DNA of 64,000 nucleotides from Hoeflea ulvae (GCF_026619435.1 NZ_JAOVZQ010000001.1:3293501-3357500), one strand, 5' to 3'; positions 8,578-19,061 are shown, numbered from the stretch's first letter. Notes: a model not told the origin generated them from the sequence alone. A program made the numbers and translations.

Positions 8578-10896
8578 ATGACCTCCAAAGACACCAAGCG
8601 CGTCAGCGACCCGAAACCCACCAGCGGTGATCTCGACGAGAACGCGCTGTTTTACCACCGTTACCCGCGGCCGGGGAAACTCGAGATCCAGGCGACAAAG
8701 CCCCTGGGCAACCAGCGCGACCTGGCACTGGCCTATTCGCCCGGCGTCGCCGCCCCCTGCCTGGCGATCCGCGACAATCCGGATGCGGCCGCAGCCTATA
8801 CCGCGCGCTCCAATCTGGTCGCCGTCGTCTCCAACGGCACGGCCGTGCTCGGGCTTGGCAATATCGGCCCGCTGGCTTCCAAGCCGGTGATGGAGGGCAA
8901 GGCCGTCCTGTTCAAGAAATTCGCCGGCATCGATGTTTTTGACATCGAAATCGACGCGCCGGATGTCGACCGCATGGTCAGCGTGATTTCCGCGCTCGAG
9001 CCGACCTTCGGCGGCATCAATCTCGAGGACATCAAGTCGCCCGAATGCTTCGAGGTCGAGCAGCAGCTGCGCGAGATCATGGACATTCCGGTGTTTCATG
9101 ACGACCAGCACGGCACCGCCATCATCGTCGCCGCCGGCATCCTCAACGGCCTCGAACTGGCCGGCAAGTCCATCGAGAGCGTCAAGATCGTCACCTCCGG
9201 CGCCGGCGCTGCGGCCCTGGCCTGCCTCAATTTGCTGGTCGAACTGGGCGCCAAGCGCGAGAACATCTGGGTTCATGACATCGAAGGCCTGGTCCATGAG
9301 GGCCGCGAGGTGCTGATGGACCAGTGGAAATCGATCTATGCGCAGCCCTCGGACAAGCGGACCCTGGCCGAATCGATCGGCGGCGCCGACGTGTTTCTCG
9401 GCCTGTCGGCTGCCGGCGTGCTCAAGCCGGAACTGCTGGCAACCATGGCCGAGCGGCCGCTGATCATGGCGCTGGCCAATCCCTCGCCGGAGATCATGCC
9501 TGACCTTGCGCGCGAAGCCCGGCCCGACGCGATGATCTGCACCGGCCGCTCGGATTTCCCCAACCAGGTCAACAATGTCCTGTGCTTTCCCTATATCTTC
9601 CGCGGCGCGCTCGATTGCGGCGCCCGCACCATCAATGAAGAGATGAAGATGGCGGCTGTGCGCGCCATTGCGGCACTGGCCCGCGAGGAGCCCTCCGACA
9701 TCGCCGCCCGCGCCTATTCCGGCGAGACACCGGTGTTTGGCCCGGAATATCTCATCCCCTCGCCTTTCGACCAGCGGCTGATCCTGCGCATCGCTCCGGC
9801 GGTCGCCGAGGCTGCGGCCAAATCCGGCGTCGCGCGCCGGCCGATCACCGACATGGAAGCCTATGTCGACCAGCTCAACCGCTTCGTGTTCCGCTCCGGA
9901 CTGATCATGAAGCCGCTGTTCACCGCCGCCAAGACTGCGACCAAGAAGCGCGTCATCTTTGCCGAGGGCGAGGATGAACGGGTCCTGCGCGCCGCCCAGG
10001 TGCTGCTTGAGGAAGGCGTGGCCGAACCGATCCTGATCGGCCGTCCCGGCATCATCGAATCTCGGCTGCAGCGCTTTGGCCTGCGAATCCGGCCCGGCGT
10101 CGATTTCGAGGTGACCAATCCCGAGGACGATCCGCGGTTCCGCAATTATGTCGACGAGTATTTCGCGCTGGTCGGACGCAAGGGCGTGATCCCGGAAGCA
10201 GCGCGCACCATCGTGCGCACCAATCCCACAGTGATCGGGGCGTTGTCGCTGCGGCTGCGCGAGGCTGATGCCATGATCTGCGGTCTTGAAGGCCGCTATG
10301 CCCGGCATCTGCGCGATGTCTCGCAGATCATCGGCAAGCGCGAGGGCGTTATCGATTACTCGGCGCTGAGCCTGCTGATCTCGCAGCGCGGCGCCACCTT
10401 CTTCACCGACACCTATGTCTCGTTCGATCCCTGCGCCGAGGAAATTGCCGAGACCACGATCATGGCGGCCGAGGAAATCCGCCGCTTCGGCATCGTGCCG
10501 AAGGCGGCGCTGCTGTCGCATTCGAATTTCGGCTCGCGCGATTCCGAAAGCGCGCTGAAGATGCGCCGGGCCATCGAGATCATCCGGGCCACCGCTCCGG
10601 AGCTCGAAGCCGATGGCGAAATGCACGGCGACTCGGCGATGTCGGAAGCGCTCAGGCGCCGGGTGATGCCCGACAGCACGCTCTCGGGCGAAGCCAATCT
10701 GCTGGTGTTTCCCAATCTCGATGCCGCCAACATCGCGCTCGGCGTGGTCAAGACCATGACCGAGGCGCTGCATGTCGGTCCGATCCTGCTCGGAGCGGCG
10801 ATGCCAGCGCATATCCTGTCGCCATCGGTCACCTCGCGCGGCGTGGTCAACATGGCGACGCTGGCCGTGGTCGAAGCCTCCTCGGCGGGCGATTAA
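8578..10896 (+). CDS. maeB: NADP/NAD-dependent malic enzyme with fused phosphotransacetylase-like domain
   Basis: The 772-residue protein has the size of the rhizobial DME/TME malic enzymes. Residues 1 to about 430 are malic enzyme: [27 protein letters not shown], the metal/catalytic region FHDDQHGTA, and the dinucleotide fold [12 protein letters not shown]. Residues about 440-772 are a phosphotransacetylase-like domain ([32 protein letters not shown] end) that in rhizobia is usually regulatory and not catalytic. It decarboxylates malate to pyruvate. An AAGAGAAG Shine-Dalgarno-like run precedes ATG 8578. It stands alone, with its own upstream regulatory region. Confidence 0.92.
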   Translation: MTSKDTKRVSDPKPTSGDLDENALFYHRYPRPGKLEIQATKPLGNQRDLALAYSPGVAAPCLAIRDNPDAAAAYTARSNLVAVVSNGTAVLGLGNIGPLASKPVMEGKAVLFKKFAGIDVFDIEIDAPDVDRMVSVISALEPTFGGINLEDIKSPECFEVEQQLREIMDIPVFHDDQHGTAIIVAAGILNGLELAGKSIESVKIVTSGAGAAALACLNLLVELGAKRENIWVHDIEGLVHEGREVLMDQWKSIYAQPSDKRTLAESIGGADVFLGLSAAGVLKPELLATMAERPLIMALANPSPEIMPDLAREARPDAMICTGRSDFPNQVNNVLCFPYIFRGALDCGARTINEEMKMAAVRAIAALAREEPSDIAARAYSGETPVFGPEYLIPSPFDQRLILRIAPAVAEAAAKSGVARRPITDMEAYVDQLNRFVFRSGLIMKPLFTAAKTATKKRVIFAEGEDERVLRAAQVLLEEGVAEPILIGRPGIIESRLQRFGLRIRPGVDFEVTNPEDDPRFRNYVDEYFALVGRKGVIPEAARTIVRTNPTVIGALSLRLREADAMICGLEGRYARHLRDVSQIIGKREGVIDYSALSLLISQRGATFFTDTYVSFDPCAEEIAETTIMAAEEIRRFGIVPKAALLSHSNFGSRDSESALKMRRAIEIIRATAPELEADGEMHGDSAMSEALRRRVMPDSTLSGEANLLVFPNLDAANIALGVVKTMTEALHVGPILLGAAMPAHILSPSVTSRGVVNMATLAVVEASSAGD

Positions 10897-11017
10897 GGTA
10901 AACAAACGGTTGTGATTGGCGCTTACACACACAAAGACTAGAATGCGATCTTCAATGCCATCCAAGAATTAACTCTTGATGGCATAGAACGCTATTGCAT
11001 TCGTGTTGGAGTTGATC

Positions 11018-12163
11018 ATGCGCCGGGTCTGGTTTCGCAGTCATTTGCTGGTGCTCGCGCTTGCCCTTTCGAGTGGCGGCGCGGCTCAGGCCTCTGCCGT
11101 ATGCACCCAGCTCAAGGCGCAACTGGTCACGGCCAACTCGGCCAGCGGCTCCTCAGCCAATTACCGCCGATTTGCCGAAGCCGCGATCAAGCAGGACCGG
11201 CAGATCGGCAAGGTGCGGTCCGATTTGCGGCGCTATGGCTGCAGCAGCGGCAGCATCATCGTCCGCGGCGGCAGCAATGCCCGGGCCTGCGCCAAGCTCG
11301 AATCGGCCCACACCAAGATGCGCGCCAATCTCAAGGCGCTCGAGCGCAAGCGCGATTCCTATGCCCGCCGATCCAACAAGGCGCTCAAGCGCCGCATCCA
11401 GGCCGAGCTCAAGGCCAATGATTGCGATGGCAAGCGCGCCTCGATCCGCGCCGCCGCACTCAAGGGCAACAATGATGCCGTGACCGCGCGCCGCAGCAAG
11501 AGCTCCGGCCTGGTCGCCATTCTCGGCGACAGCGGCGGCACGTCGAGCTCGCGCGTTGTTGTCGAACCCAGAACCACGCGCGGCGGCAATTACCGCACCC
11601 TGTGCGTGCGCAGTTGCGACGGCTTCTTCTTCCCGGTTTCCTCGGCGGCCTCGCCGTCCGATTTCAGCCGCGACGAACGCACCTGCCAGATGATGTGCCC
11701 CGGTACCAGCGCGGAGCTGTATTTCCATTCCGCCACCGGCGAGGAGAGCGAGGACATGATCTCGGCCCGGACCCGCGAGCCCTATTCCGAGATGCCCAAC
11801 GCCTTCGCCTATCGCAATGTCGGCGCGCCGATGAGCAAGGCCTGCAGCTGCAACATGGGCGCGTTCTACAAGGAAATGCAACGCCGCGAGGCGATCCTCA
11901 ACGGCACCGCCACGGCCGAAGCGCCGCTGACCACCTGGGTGCGCCCGTTCAGCCGGCCCGACCCGGGCGAGGATCCCGAAACCGTTCTCGATGCCGAGAT
12001 GCGGCTGACATCGGAAGATGTCGCCGCGGTGCTGGCCGCCGCCGGCAGCGAGCGCCCGCTGCCGCAGGAGCGCCGGCAGGTGCGGATGGTCGGCCCAACC
12101 TTCCTGCCTGACCAGGACGAGCATCTGGACCTGAGAGCCGGCGGCCAGCCCCTGATCCGCTGA
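11018..12163 (+). CDS. DUF2865 domain-containing exported protein
   Basis: From ATG 11018, with GGAG six bases upstream, the product is 381 residues. It begins with a signal peptide (MRRVWFRSHLLVLALALSSG, then AAQAS). A helical Arg/Lys-rich region with paired cysteines follows (residues about 30-150). The DUF2865 core contains LCVRSCDGFFFPVS, DERTCQMMCPG and CSCNMGAFY. The many cysteines suggest disulfides in the periplasm. Function is unknown for the family, which is typical of Rhizobiales. No operon partner is apparent. Confidence 0.85.
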   Translation: MRRVWFRSHLLVLALALSSGGAAQASAVCTQLKAQLVTANSASGSSANYRRFAEAAIKQDRQIGKVRSDLRRYGCSSGSIIVRGGSNARACAKLESAHTKMRANLKALERKRDSYARRSNKALKRRIQAELKANDCDGKRASIRAAALKGNNDAVTARRSKSSGLVAILGDSGGTSSSRVVVEPRTTRGGNYRTLCVRSCDGFFFPVSSAASPSDFSRDERTCQMMCPGTSAELYFHSATGEESEDMISARTREPYSEMPNAFAYRNVGAPMSKACSCNMGAFYKEMQRREAILNGTATAEAPLTTWVRPFSRPDPGEDPETVLDAEMRLTSEDVAAVLAAAGSERPLPQERRQVRMVGPTFLPDQDEHLDLRAGGQPLIR

Positions 12164-12258
12164 ACAGCTGACCTCGAAAGCAGCGGCTGCTCCCTGGCCT
12201 TTTCCGCTTCAGACCCTTGCCTGTATTTCCCGTATCCAGTCAGGGCCCCAGAGCCCTT

Positions 12259-13473
12259 TCAGCCGGCCGCACGCCGCCGCAGGGCCGCGCGGCTGACCTG
12301 GATCAGCACGGTGCTGATCAGCACGCAATAGATGCCCATGGCGGCGATCTGGGCCGGATAGGAGACGCCCGCATCGATCAGCGCGCCTGTGGCGCCGGGG
12401 CCGATGGCGGTGCCGAACACCATGAAGGCGACGATCAGCGAGCGGATGCCGCCGAGATGTTTTGCGCCATAGATCTCCGGCCACAGCGAGCCGAACAGGG
12501 TGGACGAGAACCCGTAGGAGACCCCCATCAGCGCCATGAAGACATAGGCGCCCCACGGCGCATCGGTTGACGCCAGCACGAAACACGACAGCGACAGCGG
12601 CACCAGGAACACCGGCAGCATCCGGATCGCCGAGAATCGGTCGATCAGATAGCCGGCAATCAGCGCGAAGCCGATGGTCATCGCCGACATGATCGCATAG
12701 GAGGCGGCGAACACGCTGGGTGGCCAGCCGCGCAGTTCGGACAGATAGACCTGGTGGAAAAACACCGTGGTGCCGATCACCGACGGCGCCATCACCCCCG
12801 ACAGCGCTGCCCAGAACAAGGGATCTCGGATCACTTCAGCCCGGGTCCAGTCACGCACCGCCGGGGTGCCTGCATGATGCACCACCGATTGCGGCGTCCG
12901 CTCCAGCTTGAGCAACTGGTAGATCACCGGCAAGGCGACCAGCATCAGCACGGCGGCCGCCACCAGCCAGGAACCGCGCCAGCCGACAAGGGCGGCCACA
13001 GTGACGAAGCTGATCGGAAACACCGCCTCGCCGAAATTGACGCCGATGGCCGTCAGCGAGATCGCCCGCCCACGCTGGAGAGCAAACCAGCGCCCCATCG
13101 CGGTCATGGCGATGTGGCTGAACATGCCCTGCCCGAACAGCCTGAGCAGATAGACCGACAGCACCAGGAGCGCCAGCGAGCGCGACCAGGCCATCAGCAC
13201 GCAGGCCAGCGCCAGCACGGGTGCCGCCAGCATCACCGTGGAGGCAACGGAAATGCGGTCGACGATCTTGCCGATCTGCGGCAGCGTTGCCGCACTGGCC
13301 AGCGTGGCGACCATGTAGAGCGTGCCGAATTCGCCGTGGCTCAGACCGTAGTCGGAGCGGATCTCACCGGCCGACAGCGAGATGAAATAGGTCTGGCCGA
13401 AGGACGAGAAGAATGTCAGCAGGAAGCCGCCGGCCAGCCAGCGGGCATTGTCGCGCAGAAATGTCAGGATCAT
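12259..13473 (-). CDS. MFS transporter
   Basis: The 404-residue protein has about 12 hydrophobic helices in two halves. It contains an MFS loop 2-3 type motif (GKIVDRIS after PQI) and a matching one in the second half (GYLIDRFSAIRM). It resembles bacterial monocarboxylate/oxalate-type permeases of the MFS, but the substrate is unknown. Its start codon overlaps the nadE stop by one base, so it is probably co-transcribed with and downstream of nadE. It ends about 95 bp from the convergent DUF2865 gene. Confidence 0.85.
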   Translation of the reverse strand: MILTFLRDNARWLAGGFLLTFFSSFGQTYFISLSAGEIRSDYGLSHGEFGTLYMVATLASAATLPQIGKIVDRISVASTVMLAAPVLALACVLMAWSRSLALLVLSVYLLRLFGQGMFSHIAMTAMGRWFALQRGRAISLTAIGVNFGEAVFPISFVTVAALVGWRGSWLVAAAVLMLVALPVIYQLLKLERTPQSVVHHAGTPAVRDWTRAEVIRDPLFWAALSGVMAPSVIGTTVFFHQVYLSELRGWPPSVFAASYAIMSAMTIGFALIAGYLIDRFSAIRMLPVFLVPLSLSCFVLASTDAPWGAYVFMALMGVSYGFSSTLFGSLWPEIYGAKHLGGIRSLIVAFMVFGTAIGPGATGALIDAGVSYPAQIAAMGIYCVLISTVLIQVSRAALRRRAAG

Positions 13474-15159
13474 CAGCGATCCCGGTAGCGGTTGGTGATC
13501 GGGTAGCGCCGGTCGCGGCCGAAATTCTTGCGGGTGATCTTGACGCCGGGCGCCGACTGACGGCGCTTGTATTCGGCGATATAGAGCAGATGCTCGATGC
13601 GGTGAACGACCGCCACATCATGGCCGCGGGCGACGATCTCGTCGACGCCCATCTCGTTTTCGACCAGGCATTCGAGAATGTCGTCAAGCACCGGATAAGG
13701 CGGCAGCGAGATCCTGGTCGGTCTGATCGGGTCTCAGTTCCGCCGAGGGCGCCTTGTCGATGATGTTGACCGGGATCACCTCGCCCGAGGGGCCGAGCGC
13801 GCCGGGCGGCACATGGCTGTTGCGCCAGCGCGACAGCGCATAGACCTGCATCTTGTAGAGGTCCTTGATCGGGTTGAAGCCGCCATTCATGTCGCCATAG
13901 AGCGTGGCATAGCCGACGCTCATCTCGCTCTTGTTGCCGGTGGTCACCACCATCGAGCCAAACTTGTTGGAGATCGCCATCAGGATGACGCCGCGGGCCC
14001 GGCTCTGCAGGTTTTCCTCGGTGATGCCTTCCTCTGTGCCTTCGAACATGTCGCCAAGGGCTGTGAGGAAGCCCTGCACCGGCTCCTCGATCGCCACCGA
14101 ATCGTAGCGGCAGCCCAGCGCCCGGGCACAGGCCTCGGCATCGGCCAGCGAGCTTTCCGAGGTGTAGCGGTAGGGCAGCATGACGGCGCGCAGGCGTTCC
14201 TCGCCCAGCGCATCGACGGCCAGAGCGGCGCAGATTGCCGAATCGATACCGCCCGACAGGCCGAGCACCACATTGCGGAAACCGTTCTTGTTGACGTAAT
14301 CGCGCAGGCCCAGCATGCAGGCGCGGTAATCGGCCTCCTCGGCCACCGGGATCTGCGAGACCGGTCCGCTGGCGCAGACCCAGCTGTCGTCAGGCTGGCG
14401 TTTCCAGGTGCTGACCGAGACTGCTTCCTCGAACTGGCTCATCTGGAAGGCGAGGCTCTTGTCGGCATTCATGGCGAAGCTGGCGCCATCGAAGACCAGC
14501 TCGTCCTGGCCGCCGACCTGGTTGGCATAAAGCATCGGCAGGCCGCTTTCGATGACCTGGCGCAGCACCACCTGATGGCGGATATCGACCTTGCCGCGAT
14601 AATAGGGCGAGCCATTGGGCACGATCAGGATTTCGGCGCCGCTCTCGCCCAGCGTTTCGCAGACGCCGAGATCGCCCCAGATGTCCTCGCAGACCGGAAT
14701 GCCGAAGCGGACGCCGCGCAGCGCCACCGGGCCGGGCATCGCGCCCACGTCAAACACCCGCTTCTCGTCGAATTCGCCGTAATTGGGCAGATCGACCTTG
14801 TCGCGCCAGGCCACCAGCTTGCCGCCATCGAGCACGGCGACCGAATTGAACCGCTTGCCGGCCTCGCTGCGCGGATAGCCGATGACCACCGCCGGGCCGC
14901 CATCGGCGGTGTCGGCAGCCAGTTCCTCGATCGCCCTGAGGCAGGAGCGCAGGAAGGCCGGCTTGAGCACCAGATCCTCCGGCGGATAGCCGGAAATGAA
15001 CAGCTCGGTCAGCAACAGCACATCGGCGCCATGGCGGGCGGCATCGGCGCGCGCCTGCCGGGCCTTGGCGAGGTTGCCGGTAATATCGCCGACGGTGGGA
15101 TTGAGCTGGCCGGTGGCAATGCGGATGGTGTCGGTCTGGGCGGATTGAAACTGGGTCAT
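13473..15159 (-). CDS. nadE: Glutamine-dependent NAD+ synthetase, frameshifted near the C-terminus
   Basis: The enzyme converts deamido-NAD+ to NAD+ with glutamine. The N-terminal nitrilase-like glutaminase domain shows Glu in LLTELFISGYPPEDL, Lys in DKVDLPNYGEF, and the cysteine nucleophile in GIPVCEDIW. The C-terminal synthetase has the P-loop GLSGGIDSAICA. The frame breaks after RPDQTDQD at 13707-13713 and continues as SLPPYPVLDDILECLVE, then KRRQSAPGVKITRKNFGRDRRYPITN, which is the normal NadE tail. Joined, it is about 561 residues, normal for the family. The shift again equals one extra C in GATCTCG in place of GATTCG, so it is likely an error in the sequence. Confidence 0.9.
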
Positions 15160-15256
15160 GGGTTTGGTGTTACCCCAAGTCGCTGCAGTTGAAAATCAGT
15201 GTTTTCCGATTGGCTCACCAAAGCTGACGACAAGATGCGCCGTGCGCTGCAGCAGC

Positions 15257-15478
15257 CTATTCGATCTGTTCATCCTGTTCCTGGGCAAGACCGACCACGG
15301 CGCCGGCAGTCGCCCCCACGGCCTTGCCGGACAGTTTCACCGCGCCGACGGCACCGCCGACCACCATGGAGCCCGCCCCGGTGACGGTCTTGGCGACGAC
15401 ATAGGTGCCGCAGCCCGCCAGCGACACGGACAGCGCCAGGACAAGACAGTGTGAAACAAGGCGGCGGTAAATGCTCAT
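15257..15478 (-). CDS. Small lipoprotein with Gly/Ala-rich tail
   Basis: From ATG 15478 the product is 73 residues. It has a lipoprotein signal (MSIYRRLVSHCLVLALSVS) with lipobox LAGC. The rest is a hydrophobic Gly/Ala/Val-rich segment (TVTGAGSMVVGGAVGAVKL) and a short acidic end (QEQDEQIE). The glycine-zipper-like composition suggests membrane association. ATG 15490 is an alternative start. It lies about 100 bp upstream of nadE on the same strand. Function unknown. Confidence 0.75.
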   Translation of the reverse strand: MSIYRRLVSHCLVLALSVSLAGCGTYVVAKTVTGAGSMVVGGAVGAVKLSGKAVGATAGAVVGLAQEQDEQIE

Positions 15479-15514
15479 GGCAGAGGCCATAGGCCGGCCA
15501 TGCTGAAAATCCGG

Positions 15515-16351
15515 TTAAGCCGCCGCTGCAATCCTTGCCTTGTCAAACCGCCACATGGTCATCGCCAGCACCCCGAATTCGGCGCTGTCATGCACCAGCT
15601 GCGCCCTGCCCGCCTCACCGGCGGCCCCGAGCGCCACAAAGAGCGGCAGCAGATGCTCGTCGGTGGGATGGTTTTGCGCGGCAAAGGGCGCCAGCCGGCG
15701 ATAGTCGAGCAGCGCCGCAATGTCACCGGCGGCGATCTTGTCGTTCATCCAGTCGGCAAACTGCTGCACCCAGCCCGGCACCGCCAGCTGGCGCTGCCCG
15801 GACCGCAACGCCTTGAAGGCCTCGCCAAGATTGTGGGTGAACGAGCCCGAGCCGATCACCAGCACGCCGTCGGCGCCAAGCCCGGCGAGCGCCTGGCCGA
15901 GTTTGAAATGATGCTCCGGCCCCTGGGCCGGGTCAACCGAGACCGACACCACCGGAATGTCGGCCTCGGGATAGGCAAGTTTCAGCGGCACCCAGACGCC
16001 ATGGTCAAAGCCGCGCCTGGCGACCGCGCGGGCCGAAAAGCCGGCCGCCTGCAGATCGGTCGCAATCCGCTGCGCCAGCGCCGGATCTCCGGGCGCGGGA
16101 TATTGTATCGCATAAAGCTCGGGCGCGAAGCCGCCGAAATCATGGATGGTTTCGGGATGCGGATCAGCCGAGACGGCGACGCTGCCCGTTACTTCGAAAT
16201 GGGCGCTGGCCACGACAATGGCGCGCGGTCGCGGCAGCTCGGCTGCCAGTTGCTTGAGCCAGGCTGCAGCGTCGGTGTCGGCAATCGCGGTGTCGGGCGA
16301 GCCGTGCGACAGGAACAGAGCCGGCATAAGGGTTTTGGACGAATGGGTCAT
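15515..16351 (-). CDS. DODA-type extradiol dioxygenase family protein (YgiD/LigB-like)
   Basis: The 278-residue protein starts at ATG 16351, preceded by AAGGAGA. Motifs of the class III extradiol ring-cleavage fold are visible: LFLSHGSPDTAI near the N-terminus, SAHFE, the active-site region RGFDHGVWVPL, and GSGSFTHNLGEA. These supply the metal-binding and catalytic histidines. Related proteins are 4,5-DOPA dioxygenase-like enzymes. The natural substrate is usually unknown. It has no evident regulator or pathway partner here. Confidence 0.85.
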   Translation of the reverse strand: MTHSSKTLMPALFLSHGSPDTAIADTDAAAWLKQLAAELPRPRAIVVASAHFEVTGSVAVSADPHPETIHDFGGFAPELYAIQYPAPGDPALAQRIATDLQAAGFSARAVARRGFDHGVWVPLKLAYPEADIPVVSVSVDPAQGPEHHFKLGQALAGLGADGVLVIGSGSFTHNLGEAFKALRSGQRQLAVPGWVQQFADWMNDKIAAGDIAALLDYRRLAPFAAQNHPTDEHLLPLFVALGAAGEAGRAQLVHDSAEFGVLAMTMWRFDKARIAAAA

Positions 16352-17013
16352 GGATATTCTCCTTGGGCTCAATATAGGCGGGCAATTGCGTTCACGACAG
16401 ACCATCGATTGATCACTAAGCGTTCGCAAATACTGAACACTCTGGCTGACTCCCCGAACACGGACATGGCAAAGCGCCCGATCGACCGCATCGCCGGGGT
16501 GTGAGCAGAAAATCAGTCCGGAGGGCCGCACGCAGGCTTTGCCTCTAGAAATTGATATTGGGTGGCGCAGCGCGCGCGCGGCCCGAGCATCGCCGGATGA
16601 TGTCCGCATCCGACAGGCGGTTCCTCGCATCCTCGGGGTTTTACGCCCGCCCGGATTGCTCCGGCCGCAGCCTGGACCGGCCGCGGGAGATGGTTTTCGT
16701 GGTCCGGCACGTCTTTCCGTCTCGGGAAATCCGCCACAGGCCCGTTCCGGTGCCGCAGTCAACTCCGCCCGAAGGCGGGATCTGCCCGAAGGCAGTTCGC
16801 GAATGCAAGCCCGGCCCGGTGGCTGGCTTGGCCGGTTTACCCGGCTGCCAGCGGAGCCACGATGGTCACCGCCTCCTTCCGCGATCTGCCGCACGTTCCG
16901 GCACACCCCGAAAGGCCTTCCACCCGCCTGGTCCAGCACGTTCACGTTCCATCCGGCAGCGGGAGCACGCTGATCATGGCACGGGGGTGCGGAATGTGGA
17001 GAAAATGTCGGAG

Positions 17014-17287
17014 AATATTGATGGGATGGACAGGGCGCTGTTCCAGATTGTCGTCATGCCGGACCCCGATCCGGCATCCAGCGGGCGAGCGTCCGCGAGC
17101 CGGTAAACTCATGCAGCATAATCGTTTTTTGCGAGACGCTCTCCCGCGTCCGCAGAAGCGGGCGCAGCTGGATCCCGGCTCGGGGGCCGGGATGACGGTT
17201 GAGTGGGAACGGCGTTCAATCATAGCTCTTTATCCCCGACAATTTAGTATTTGCACTGCGTCCAATCTCCCCCCTTGCGGGGGAGAT
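17014..17287. repeat. Intergenic repeat, copy A (about 275 bp)
   Basis: Nearly the same sequence occurs at 17589-17864. The core runs from GTCATGCCGGACCCCGATCC to GGGGGCCGGGATGAC; these ends are imperfect inverted repeats of about 30 bp. A further shared block follows (CAATCATAGCTCTTT, CCCCGACAATT, TATTTGCACTGCG, CCAATCTCCCCC). Confidence 0.8.
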
Positions 17288-17382
17288 GTCACGAAGTGAC
17301 AGAGGGGGCATGTTGCGTTTTATACCGGCAGCGCAGTGTTCGCTGAGGCGCATATTTTTGCACGATGGTGCCGCGCGCACCC

Positions 17383-17563
17383 TCTCCACCCTGGTGGGGG
17401 AGAAAGCAAAATCATGACCTTAGCTTCAGCTAAGTCATTGAATTTGCAGGAGAGCGGATTGGTTTCAGTGCCCAAAATTGTCCCCTCACTTGCGAATTTC
17501 CAGCACTTGGCTGAAGCCAAGGCGCTGAAATCGCTTTCTCTCCCACAAGGGGAGAGAAGGAGC
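17383..17563. repeat. Inverted-repeat element, MITE-like (about 180 bp)
   Basis: Arms of about 55 bases at 17394-17447 and 17492-17546 are imperfect reverse complements, both containing GAGAAAGC and a TTAGCTTCAGCTAA-type palindrome. Each end carries its own small hairpin (CTCTCCACC..GGTGGGGGAG and CTCTCCC..GGGGAGAG). No coding capacity is seen. Confidence 0.65.
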
Positions 17564-17588
17564 TTCGCGCCTCATCTATAAACCATTG

Positions 17589-17864
17589 AAATATCTCAGG
17601 GATGGAGGGGGCGCTGTGCCAGATTGTCGTCATGCCGGACCCCGATCCGGCATCCAGCGGGCGAGCGTCCGCGAGCCGGTAAACTCCTGCGGCATCAAGG
17701 TTTTTGGCGAGACGCTCTCCCGCGTCCGCAGAAGCGGACGCAGCTGGATCCCGGCTCGGGGGCCGGGATGACGATGGAGAGGGAGTGGCGCTCAATCATA
17801 GCTCTTTTCCCCCGACAATTCGGTATTTGCACTGCGGCCAATCTCCCCCTTTCGGGGGATATTG
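17589..17864. repeat. Intergenic repeat, copy B (about 275 bp)
   Basis: Second copy of the element at 17014-17287, in the same orientation. The long shared block at 17624-17690 is almost identical to 17050-17110. It ends just before the GFA gene stop. Confidence 0.8.
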
Positions 17865-17882
17865 CAACAAACCCAAAGCCCC

Positions 17883-18308
17883 TTAATCCTCCGCCACCAG
17901 CAACCCGGCCGAGCCTTTTTCATATTGCGGCAATCCGTCGGTGATCTCGTAGAAATCGCCCTTGTCGGCGCAGAAAATGTGCTTGGTGATCGCCAGGCCG
18001 GTGGGCTGGTCGAAGCTGCCGGCCAGCACCGAGATGTGCTGGTCCGCCTGATGCTTCCAGAACAGCGCCGAGCCGCAAATGGCGCAAAAACCGCGCCTGG
18101 CGACGTCGGAGCCCTGGTACCAGGTGATGTTGGCCTCGCCCTCGATCTCGATCATGTCATCAGCCACATTGGTGGCAGCGAAATAGAGGCCCGACTGGCG
18201 GCGGCATTGCGAGCAATGACAGGCCACGACCTCGCGCAAGGGGCCACGGGTGCGGAAGCGGACGGCACCGCAATTGCAGTGTCCGGTGCGGGTGTGGGTG
18301 TCTGACAT
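17883..18308 (-). CDS. GFA-family (glutathione-dependent formaldehyde-activating-like) zinc protein
   Basis: The 141-residue protein starts at ATG 18308, with GGAG just upstream. It has the CENP-V/GFA zinc-site pattern: CNCGAVRF, CHCSQCRRQSG and CAICGSALFW. The family has the fold of the so-called formaldehyde-activating enzyme, but most members have no proven activity. The gene stands alone inside the repeat-rich region. The stop lies directly after repeat copy B. Confidence 0.9.
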   Translation of the reverse strand: MSDTHTRTGHCNCGAVRFRTRGPLREVVACHCSQCRRQSGLYFAATNVADDMIEIEGEANITWYQGSDVARRGFCAICGSALFWKHQADQHISVLAGSFDQPTGLAITKHIFCADKGDFYEITDGLPQYEKGSAGLLVAED

Positions 18309-18420
18309 GGCGGCTCCGAGGGATGTGATTCCGGTTGGCGTGATCAGACCACAAAGGCGTGCTGCCGTTCTACTGACATTTGCGACATCTCTGCGTCGTC
18401 GTCGTCTTCGGCGCAGCCGG

Positions 18421-18547
18421 CAGAGGATCCAGTGGGGGAGCGTCGGCGAGCCGGAAGACCATAGCAGCATTTCATATGTCGGAGAAAAGCTCTCCCGCGT
18501 CCGCAGACGTGGACGCTGCTGGATCCCGGATCAGGTCCGGGATGACG
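18421..18547. repeat. Intergenic repeat, degenerate copy C
   Basis: It shares CTCTCCCGCGTCCGCAGA and CTGCTGGATCCCGG..CCGGGATGACG with copies A and B. The left end is degenerate (GAGGATCCAGTGGGGGAGCG). Confidence 0.65.
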
Positions 18548-18590
18548 ATGGTGGGGGGTGCACTACAAACCCGGCGCCGAAACGTGCCAC

Positions 18591-18789
18591 CCAACCTCCC
18601 CCTTGAGGGGGGCCGAAGGACGGGGCGAGACCGGTGGCTCGTTCCCACGAGAGACAAGCTTTTGCAAAAAAGCGCAGTCGATCCGGGTGGGGGTCGCGGT
18701 GCCAAAAGCAGGCCCTGCAGAGTTGGGCGCATCCACACCCCCACCCGGATCAGCTGCGCTTCTCCGACCTCCCCTCAAGGGGAGGTTGG
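18591..18789. repeat. Nested inverted-repeat element (about 200 bp)
   Basis: The outer arms CCAACCTCCCCCTTGAGG and CCTCAAGGGGAGGTTGG are reverse complements with small differences. Inner arms around GCGCAGTCGATCCGGGTGGG (18680-18702) and its counterpart (18746-18768) pair again. The whole could fold as one long branched hairpin. Confidence 0.7.
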
Positions 18790-18927
18790 AATTTGTGCCG
18801 AATCTCGCGCCATGTGTGGATGAGGATTGCGGAACGGATCTCAGGGTCGGGGTTCTGGGATGACGAAACGAGAAGGCGGCGGATGACGATGCAAAACCGG
18901 CATCCTCTTTACGCACTCTCAAGTTCC

Positions 18928-19061
18928 GTCATGCCGGACCCCGATCCGGCATCCAGCGGGTGAGCGTCCGCGAGCCGGGATGCCCGATTACTCGACAAGT
19001 GAAAGAGTCCCTCACCGCGCAGACGCGCGGTGGCTGGATACCGGATCAAGTCCGGCATGAC
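18928..19061. repeat. Intergenic repeat, copy D (134 bp)
   Basis: The left end GTCATGCCGGACCCCGATCC is identical to copies A and B. The right end GGATCAAGTCCGGCATGAC is its imperfect inverted repeat. The middle differs from the other copies. Confidence 0.7.

Larger units (their letters stand above)
16352..17882. other. Gene-poor region with intergenic repeats
   Basis: These 1.5 kb hold no gene I can support. The first 650 bases (16352-17013) are GC-rich sequence with open frames on both strands that resemble nothing known. The rest is made of repeat elements annotated separately: copy A (17014-17287), an inverted-repeat element (17383-17563) and copy B (17589-17864). Confidence 0.6.

Noticed and set aside
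8560..10965. An open frame of 801 codons on the minus strand
   Set aside because: It lies exactly opposite the malic enzyme gene and is Asp/His/Arg/Gly-rich without domains; it is an antisense shadow of a GC-rich gene.
16552..17106. Open frame of 184 codons on the plus strand
   Set aside because: It runs into repeat copy A, has no recognisable segment, and its Pro/Arg-rich translation looks non-coding.
17014..19061. Possible CRISPR array
   Set aside because: The repeats are 130-275 bp, irregularly spaced, and differ in length; there are no short direct repeats with unique spacers and no cas genes.
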